From assembly GCA_021204175.1 (NCBI GenBank), contig JAJPZT010000075.1:1-35122 (forward strand): DNA of 35,122 bases, read 5' to 3'. The DNA is from Clostridiales bacterium (GTDB lineage Bacteria; Bacillota; Clostridia; Lachnospirales; CAG-274). The notes beneath the pieces are model-generated. The model saw only the letters and a list, made by a program, of their open reading frames with translations. It ran no database searches and was not told the origin of the DNA. This document shows, one piece after another, positions 30,356 through 35,122 of this stretch (positions are counted from its first letter, which is position 1; the number at the start of each line of letters is the position of its first letter). A program made the translations under genes and the position numbers.

Positions 30356-31753
30356 TTAGTCCTCCTTTAAGCCGCTTAAATAGCTTTCGGCATAATTTTG
30401 ATATTTTTTGTCGGGGTGGTTTGTTTTTACATTATTGAAAAGGGTTGCCGCTTCTAAAGTTTCACCCTTATCCATAGCAATTCTTGCCAAATAAAATTCG
30501 GCTGTATACTTTGTTTTTAAAAGCTCTTCATCTTCTTCTGAAGCATTCTCGGAATATGTAAGAGCCTTTGTCAAAAAGGATTTTGCGTTTTCAGTTTCAC
30601 CTTCGTTATATGCCCTTTGACCTAAGTCCAAAAGAGCCGCAGAGCCGTTTCTCAAAACATCGTCTATAATTGAGTCATAGACAGCCTTTGATTCGGCTGA
30701 AATTCCCTTTGTGTTAAGGTCTGCCAAAAGCTCGCAGGCGTCTATATAATAATAAGAGTCAAAAAGCTGTTTCGCCTTTGCAATATCCGCTTCCTTTTGG
30801 GCAATATCCGCCGTTTGAACGGAAACAGAAGCGTCAGCCGCAGTACCCGAAGGAACGGAAGCGATTGTTTCCTCCTGCTGCTGAAGCTGTTCTATTTTTG
30901 CGTTTTGCTCCTCGGTTATTCCGGGAATAATCAGGAACATAAAAACTGCCGTACAGGCAAGTATTCCCAAAATAAAGGCGGCGGCTTCAATAAAGGCAGC
31001 CGATGTAAAAAAGCCCTGATTTTCTATGGGTGCAGCCTGAGCCTCTGTGTTTTTGGGAGGCTTTTTCTCGATTTCACCCGTAACCTTAACAGGGGGACGG
31101 GTTCTGTCGGGGCAGAGAATGTTAAAATGCATAGCCGCTTCGGGGTTGGCTACGTCCGCATATAAAACGGATTTGGCAAGATCAAGCGCCTTTATTCTTT
31201 CGCCCAAAATTATATAGCACAGGGTCATAAGGTTTACTGCCTTTAATAGCTTTGGGTTAAAGTCAACTGCCCCCTTAAGCTTGTTAAGAGCGTTTTCCAA
31301 TCGTCTGCGGATTTTATCCGGCTCGGCTGTTCTTATATCAAAGCCTTTTAAAAGGGCAAGGGCTTCGTTATAAAGCTTTATACCCATATCCATTTTATCA
31401 AATTCAACAATATTTGCTTCCGTATAGCTTATATATTCAGAGGCTCTGTTGTTTGTTTTTTGATATGAAACAGACAGAAGCCAGTGTTTAAAGGCTTCGC
31501 CTACCTCGCCTGTTTCAAGACAAACAAGCCCCAATAAGTTTTGTGCGTTTATATTCCGCTTGTTTAATAAAATGGCGGTTTCAAGGCTTTCCCTTGCGTC
31601 TGTCAGGTTTGAAGCCTTAACCTGATCGATTGCCCTGTTGTAATATCTGTTTGAAAGCCTTTTAAGCTTTTCCATAAGCCTGACACTTGTTCCGCAGTTT
31701 GGACAGCGGAGTTCGTTTTTGCGGCAGTCAGTACCGCATAGGAGACATTTCAA
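30356..31753 (-). CDS. Zinc-ribbon/TPR membrane protein
   Basis: The 465-residue protein has an N-terminal zinc ribbon (C3-x2-C6 and C17-x2-C20), a helical TPR-like region (about 35-215, e.g. [23 protein letters not shown]), one transmembrane helix (about 255-276), a coiled-coil/low-complexity linker (about 280-320, [18 protein letters not shown]) and a second TPR-like outer region (about 325-465). The start is TTG 31753 after GGAGG, nine bases before it. I do not recognise a specific function; a sensor or scaffold linking the cytoplasm to the cell surface is a guess. The gene lies between a 42-aa ORF and purM, in a conserved-looking operon with folC and aspS. Confidence 0.85.
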   Translation of the reverse strand: MKCLLCGTDCRKNELRCPNCGTSVRLMEKLKRLSNRYYNRAIDQVKASNLTDARESLETAILLNKRNINAQNLLGLVCLETGEVGEAFKHWLLSVSYQKTNNRASEYISYTEANIVEFDKMDMGIKLYNEALALLKGFDIRTAEPDKIRRRLENALNKLKGAVDFNPKLLKAVNLMTLCYIILGERIKALDLAKSVLYADVANPEAAMHFNILCPDRTRPPVKVTGEIEKKPPKNTEAQAAPIENQGFFTSAAFIEAAAFILGILACTAVFMFLIIPGITEEQNAKIEQLQQQEETIASVPSGTAADASVSVQTADIAQKEADIAKAKQLFDSYYYIDACELLADLNTKGISAESKAVYDSIIDDVLRNGSAALLDLGQRAYNEGETENAKSFLTKALTYSENASEEDEELLKTKYTAEFYLARIAMDKGETLEAATLFNNVKTNHPDKKYQNYAESYLSGLKED

Positions 31754-31767
31754 TGGTGCTACCTCCG

Positions 31768-31896
31768 TCAGTCTTGTTTTATCATTGAAATTATATCTAA
31801 AATATCTTCAATGCTGCTTTTGTTCAGGTCGTCTTCAATTCCGTCAATTTCCAAAACGGGCTTGTATTTTTCGATTTCCTTCTTTAAATCTATCAT
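31768..31896 (-). CDS. 42-aa soluble small protein
   Basis: The short gene encodes MIDLKKEIEKYKPVLEIDGI followed by EDDLNKSSIEDILDIISMIKQD. The ribosome site GGAAGGAAAG precedes ATG 31896. It sits 27 bases after the folC stop and 14 before the TTG start of the zinc-ribbon/TPR gene, so it fills a gap in a tightly packed operon, which supports it as a real gene. It is acidic, helical, has no Cys and no membrane helix. It could be a partner of the TPR protein. I know no family for it. Confidence 0.68.
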   Translation of the reverse strand: MIDLKKEIEKYKPVLEIDGIEDDLNKSSIEDILDIISMIKQD

Positions 31897-31923
31897 TTTT
31901 TATCTTTCCTTCCCTGATATTAC

Positions 31924-33216
31924 TTAAGAAAACAAGCTTTCGTTTTCCTTTAAAAGTGCATAAATTTTGCCTGTTAAATAAAGGGAGCCTGTTATAAATA
32001 TTACGCTGTCGTCAAAGCCTTTCAAAAGCTTACAGGCTTTTTCGGGGTCAGGCTCAAAATAAACATCCTTACCCTCTAAGGTCAGACCCTCGGGGTTAAA
32101 GGCTCTTTTTGAGGGGGGAACAGTCAAAATAACCCTGTCTGCATTCTTTGAAAGTGCCTTTATAAGCTTCTCGGGGTTTTTATCCGCCAAAACTCCCGTT
32201 AAAAGGGTTATCTTTTTGCCCTGTGCCTTTACTTCAGCTGTGGTTTTGTCAAATTCCTCTGCGGCGTTTAAATTGTGAGCGCCGTCGGCAATAATTAAGG
32301 GCGACTTTGAAATTATGTCGGTTCTGCCCTTAATTTTAGCTGTTTTTATGCCTTCGTAAACTGCCTTGTCGGGAATAGCATAGCCCTGTTTTCTCAAAGC
32401 CTCGATTCCCAAAAGAACAGCCGCTATGTTTTGGGGCTGATAAGAACCGCCCATACCCGAGACTAAGCCCTTATAAGAATAATAATGGGTTTTTATGTCC
32501 ATAGTCAAGCCCTTTAGGTCATTTTTAATAATTTTTATTTCGGGATTAGGCTCATAAAGCAAGGGAGCATTTTTTTCGGCAGCATAAGCCCTTATAACCT
32601 TTTCCGCTTCTTCACACTGAAGAGCCGAAACACAAGGTCTGTTTTCCTTTATAATTCCGCATTTTTCAGCGGCAATTTCTTCTATTGTGTTTCCCAAAAA
32701 CTCCGTATGGTCAAGGGCAATTCTCGTTATAGCGGTGAAAAGGGGAGATTCTGCAGCGTTTGTGGCGTCAAGTCTGCCCCCTAAGCCTGTCTCCAAAATT
32801 ACAAAGCCCGGAGACTTTTTATAAAAGTATGAAAGACAGGCGGCTGTTATAATTTCAAAAAACGAAAACCACTGGTTTGAAGAGCCGAAAAACTCTTTTG
32901 TTTTTGCTTTTACAAAATCTATTTCATCTGCAAAGTCCTCATCCGAAATCGGCTCGCCGTTAAAGGCTATTCTTTCGTTATAGCGGATTAAATGGGGCGA
33001 GGTAAATAAGCCTGTTGTAAAGCCTGCTGCCCTTAAAATGCTTTCCGTATATGTGCAGAAAGAGCCTTTTCCGTTAGTGCCGGCAACGTGTATTATTTTA
33101 AGCCTTTTCTCTGGGCTGCCCATAAGAGACAGAAGCCCCTTAAAGGCGGAAAGACCCTGTTTTGAGCCTAAAACCGCCGAGCCCTCCAAATATTTTATTG
33201 CTTCATTATATGTCAA
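31924..33216 (-). CDS. folC: Folylpolyglutamate/dihydrofolate synthase
   Basis: FolC adds glutamates to folates (and makes dihydrofolate in bifunctional types) with ATP. The 430-residue Mur-ligase-type protein has the P-loop HVAGTNGKGSFCTY (about residue 43), the Mur motif FVILETGLGGRLDATNA, ITRIALDHTEFLGNTIEEIAAEKCGIIK, and the C-terminal IADGAHNLNAAEEF and VLADKNPEKLIKAL. The start is TTG 33216, overlapping the aspS stop (TTGA), with GAGG upstream. It provides the folate for PurN in the same operon. Confidence 0.96.
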   Translation of the reverse strand: MTYNEAIKYLEGSAVLGSKQGLSAFKGLLSLMGSPEKRLKIIHVAGTNGKGSFCTYTESILRAAGFTTGLFTSPHLIRYNERIAFNGEPISDEDFADEIDFVKAKTKEFFGSSNQWFSFFEIITAACLSYFYKKSPGFVILETGLGGRLDATNAAESPLFTAITRIALDHTEFLGNTIEEIAAEKCGIIKENRPCVSALQCEEAEKVIRAYAAEKNAPLLYEPNPEIKIIKNDLKGLTMDIKTHYYSYKGLVSGMGGSYQPQNIAAVLLGIEALRKQGYAIPDKAVYEGIKTAKIKGRTDIISKSPLIIADGAHNLNAAEEFDKTTAEVKAQGKKITLLTGVLADKNPEKLIKALSKNADRVILTVPPSKRAFNPEGLTLEGKDVYFEPDPEKACKLLKGFDDSVIFITGSLYLTGKIYALLKENESLFS

Positions 33217-35015
33217 GATAATTCCTCTTCATTATTTTTAATGTCAATCTTTAAGCCTAATTCTTCAAGCTGTTTGTCCTCTACAATGTTGGGGGCGTCC
33301 GTCAAAAGACAGGAAGCGTCCTTAACCTTGGGGAAGGCAATTACGTCTCTTATGCTTTCAGCCCCTGTCATAAGCATAATCATTCTGTCGAGGCCGAAGG
33401 CAAGTCCTCCGTGAGGGGGTGCTCCGTATTTAAAGGCGTCAAGGAGGAAGCCGAAACGTTCCTGAGCGTCCTCTGCGGAGAAGCCCAGACACTTAAACAT
33501 CTTGTTTTGAATTTCTCTTGAATGTATTCTTATAGAGCCGCCGCCTAATTCACAGCCGTTTAAAACCATATCATAAGCCTTTGCCCTTGCGTTTTGGGGT
33601 TCTGTGTCAAGCTTTTCAATATCCTCGTCCATAGGCGCAGTAAAGGGGTGGTGCATAGCCACATAGCGGTTTTCTTCCTCTGAAAATTCGAAAAGAGGGA
33701 ACTCCGTTACCCAAAGGAATTTATAGTCGTCGTCCTTCAGAAGCTCAAGTCTGTTTGCCACTTCAAGACGAACTGCACCCAAAGCATCCCAAACAACCTT
33801 GTTTTTGTCGGCGCAGATAAGAATAAGATCCCCTGCCTTAGCTCCTGTTTTTTCGGCTATTTCGCTTAATTTTTCATCGTCGAAGAACTTGGAAATTGTG
33901 GACTTGAAGCCGCCGTCTAAAACGTTTATCCATGCAAGACCCTTTGCTCCGTAGGTTTTGGCTACGTCAACAAGGGAGTCTATTTTCTTTCTCGGGAATG
34001 AACCGCAGCCTTCAGCCACGATACATCTTACGCTTCCTCCGGCTTCGATTGCGCTCTTGAAAACAACAAAATCAGTGTCCTTAACAAGGTCTGTTATATC
34101 CTGAAGCTCCATTCCGAAACGAATGTCGGGCTTGTCTGAGCCGAAGCGGTCCATAGCCTCCTGCCAGGGCATACGAAGGAAAGGCGTTTCCAAATCAATA
34201 CCCTTTATTTCCTTAAAGACGTATTTAATAAGGCGTTCGTTTACACTCATAACGTCCTCAGGCTCTACAAAGGAAAGCTCCATATCTATCTGAGTGAACT
34301 CAGGCTGTCTGTCTGCTCTTAAGTCTTCATCACGAAAACACTTAGCTATCTGGAAATATTTGTCAAAGCCCGAAACCATAAGAAGCTGCTTAAAAAGCTG
34401 AGGTGACTGGGGAAGGGCATAGAAGCTGCCGGGGTGAACTCTGCTGGGGACTAAATAGTCTCTTGCCCCCTCGGGGGTTGACTTTGTGAGCATAGGTGTT
34501 TCTATTTCAATAAAGCCCTCGTCTGTCAAAAATCTGCGGACAGCCTGTGCGGTTTTGTGACGCATTATAATATTGTTTGAAACAACGGGTCTGCGGAGGT
34601 CGAGATAACGATATTTTAGTCTCAGCTCCGTTGAAACGTTTATGCTGTCTTCAATCTGAAAGGGAGGTGTTTCCGACTCGTTGAGTATGCGAAGCTCTTC
34701 CACGGCGATTTCGATTTTGCCCGTTTTCATTTTGGGGTTTATATTTTTCTCGGTTCTTAAATTAACCTTACCTGTTATTGCCAAAACGTATTCGCTTTTG
34801 ATTTCCTTTGTTTTGGCGATAATTTCAGCCGGTGAGCTTTCATTAACAACCGCCTGAACTATTCCGCTTCTGTCACGAAGCAGTATAAACGTAAAGGGAC
34901 CCATTTCTCTTTTACGCTGAACCCAGCCTGTAACGGTAACTGTTTGACCTGCATATATTTCATCTATTTCGGCGCAGTATGCGCTTCTTTTAATGCCCTG
35001 CATTGTGTCTGCCAT
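33213..35015 (-). CDS. aspS: Aspartyl-tRNA synthetase
   Basis: AspRS charges tRNA-Asp. The 600-residue bacterial-type enzyme has an N-terminal OB anticodon-binding domain (residues 1-110, VTGWVQRKREMGPFTFILLRDRSGI), class II motif 1 region (DLRRPVVSNNIIMRH), motif 2 FRDEDLRADRQPEFTQID, the bacterial GAD insertion (about 290-420) and motif 3 GLAFGLDRMIMLMTGAESIRDVIAFPK. Length is normal for bacterial AspRS. It starts with ATG 35015 after AGGAGA, 27 bases after the hisS stop, the usual hisS-aspS order in Firmicutes. Confidence 0.97.
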   Translation of the reverse strand: MADTMQGIKRSAYCAEIDEIYAGQTVTVTGWVQRKREMGPFTFILLRDRSGIVQAVVNESSPAEIIAKTKEIKSEYVLAITGKVNLRTEKNINPKMKTGKIEIAVEELRILNESETPPFQIEDSINVSTELRLKYRYLDLRRPVVSNNIIMRHKTAQAVRRFLTDEGFIEIETPMLTKSTPEGARDYLVPSRVHPGSFYALPQSPQLFKQLLMVSGFDKYFQIAKCFRDEDLRADRQPEFTQIDMELSFVEPEDVMSVNERLIKYVFKEIKGIDLETPFLRMPWQEAMDRFGSDKPDIRFGMELQDITDLVKDTDFVVFKSAIEAGGSVRCIVAEGCGSFPRKKIDSLVDVAKTYGAKGLAWINVLDGGFKSTISKFFDDEKLSEIAEKTGAKAGDLILICADKNKVVWDALGAVRLEVANRLELLKDDDYKFLWVTEFPLFEFSEEENRYVAMHHPFTAPMDEDIEKLDTEPQNARAKAYDMVLNGCELGGGSIRIHSREIQNKMFKCLGFSAEDAQERFGFLLDAFKYGAPPHGGLAFGLDRMIMLMTGAESIRDVIAFPKVKDASCLLTDAPNIVEDKQLEELGLKIDIKNNEEELS

Positions 35016-35042
35016 TTTGTTTCATCTCCTGTTGTGTTTATG

Positions 35043-35122
35043 TTATGCAAAAAAGTTTGCCAAATTATCAAAGCTTATGCTTTGCTGTTCGCCTGTTTTC
35101 ATATTTTTAACCGTTATTGTTT
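35043..35122 (-). CDS. hisS: Histidyl-tRNA synthetase, C-terminal end (partial)
   Basis: The last 26 codons before the window edge read ITVKNMKTGEQQSISFDNLA then NFFA and a stop. This matches the C-terminal VKNMxTGEQ strand of HisRS and fits its position directly upstream of aspS. Most of the gene lies beyond the window. Confidence 0.85.
   Translation of the reverse strand, partial: TITVKNMKTGEQQSISFDNLANFFA

Noticed and set aside
1..35122. tRNA or rRNA genes, CRISPR arrays, insertion-sequence ends
   Set aside because: I saw no tRNA-like T-loop and acceptor combinations, no regular spacer-repeat arrays and no transposase genes or terminal inverted repeats with target duplications.

Overview
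This window looks like chromosome of a low-GC, strictly or largely anaerobic Firmicute, most likely a gut Clostridia member (Lachnospiraceae- or Ruminococcaceae-like). The evidence is AT-rich sigma-A type promoters (several at or near TTGACA-17-TATAAT), strong AGGAGG ribosome sites, TTG starts, a class III (oxygen-sensitive) ribonucleotide reductase as the only reductase seen, a VanW protein, a WalRK-type two-component pair and clostridial-type galactokinase. All names rest on reading motifs; no database was searched.

Layout. 1-1.28 kb: 3' part of a polysaccharide flippase. 1.29-2.87 kb: a MerR regulator divergent from an alpha/beta-hydrolase, with a textbook MerR operator in a 19-bp promoter spacer. 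2.9-5.3 kb (minus): galactokinase and galactose mutarotase. 5.4-8.9 kb (plus): WalR/WalK-like pair followed by a RhuM-Fic protein. 9.0-13.4 kb (minus): mglB-mglA-mglC galactose/glucose ABC importer plus a small membrane protein with one InlB-type repeat; the import operon and galKM together suggest galactose use (galT and galE are not in the window). 14.0-15.9 kb (plus): cca and an SDR oxidoreductase. 16.3-20.5 kb (plus): queF, two small paralogous proteins, nrdD, a frameshifted nrdG and dut, closely spaced as one operon for deoxynucleotide supply. 20.6-23.8 kb (minus): a 40-aa membrane protein, VanW protein, an AIR-synthase-like protein and a DUF1275 membrane protein. 24.3-26.4 kb (plus): a second OmpR-type regulator and kinase with a Ser-rich repeat linker. 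26.6-26.8 kb (minus): a 55-aa protein. 27.4-35.1 kb (minus): hisS(end)-aspS-folC-42-aa ORF-zinc-ribbon/TPR protein-purM-purN-purD.

The most interesting signal is a duplicated element of about 330-380 bp, present at 13.5-13.87 kb and 26.93-27.32 kb in the same orientation. Each copy has a conserved 5' leader, a strong ribosome site, a 38-40 aa hydrophobic aromatic-rich peptide gene, a structured 3' region ending in a terminator, and, on the opposite strand, a near-consensus promoter (17-bp spacer in both copies) driving a roughly 140-nt convergent antisense RNA that ends at a hairpin lying over the 3' end of the peptide gene. A leader segment GGTTAGGC is complementary to GCCTAACC in the 3' region in both copies. 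This is the architecture of a type I toxin-antitoxin module (compare TxpA/RatA and BsrG/SR4 of Bacillus), but I do not recognise this peptide family. Other points of note are a 7-A frameshift in nrdG, small genes easily missed by annotation (40, 42, 55 aa), a hydrolase with Trp where the nucleophile Ser is expected, and an apparent terminator between mglB and mglA.
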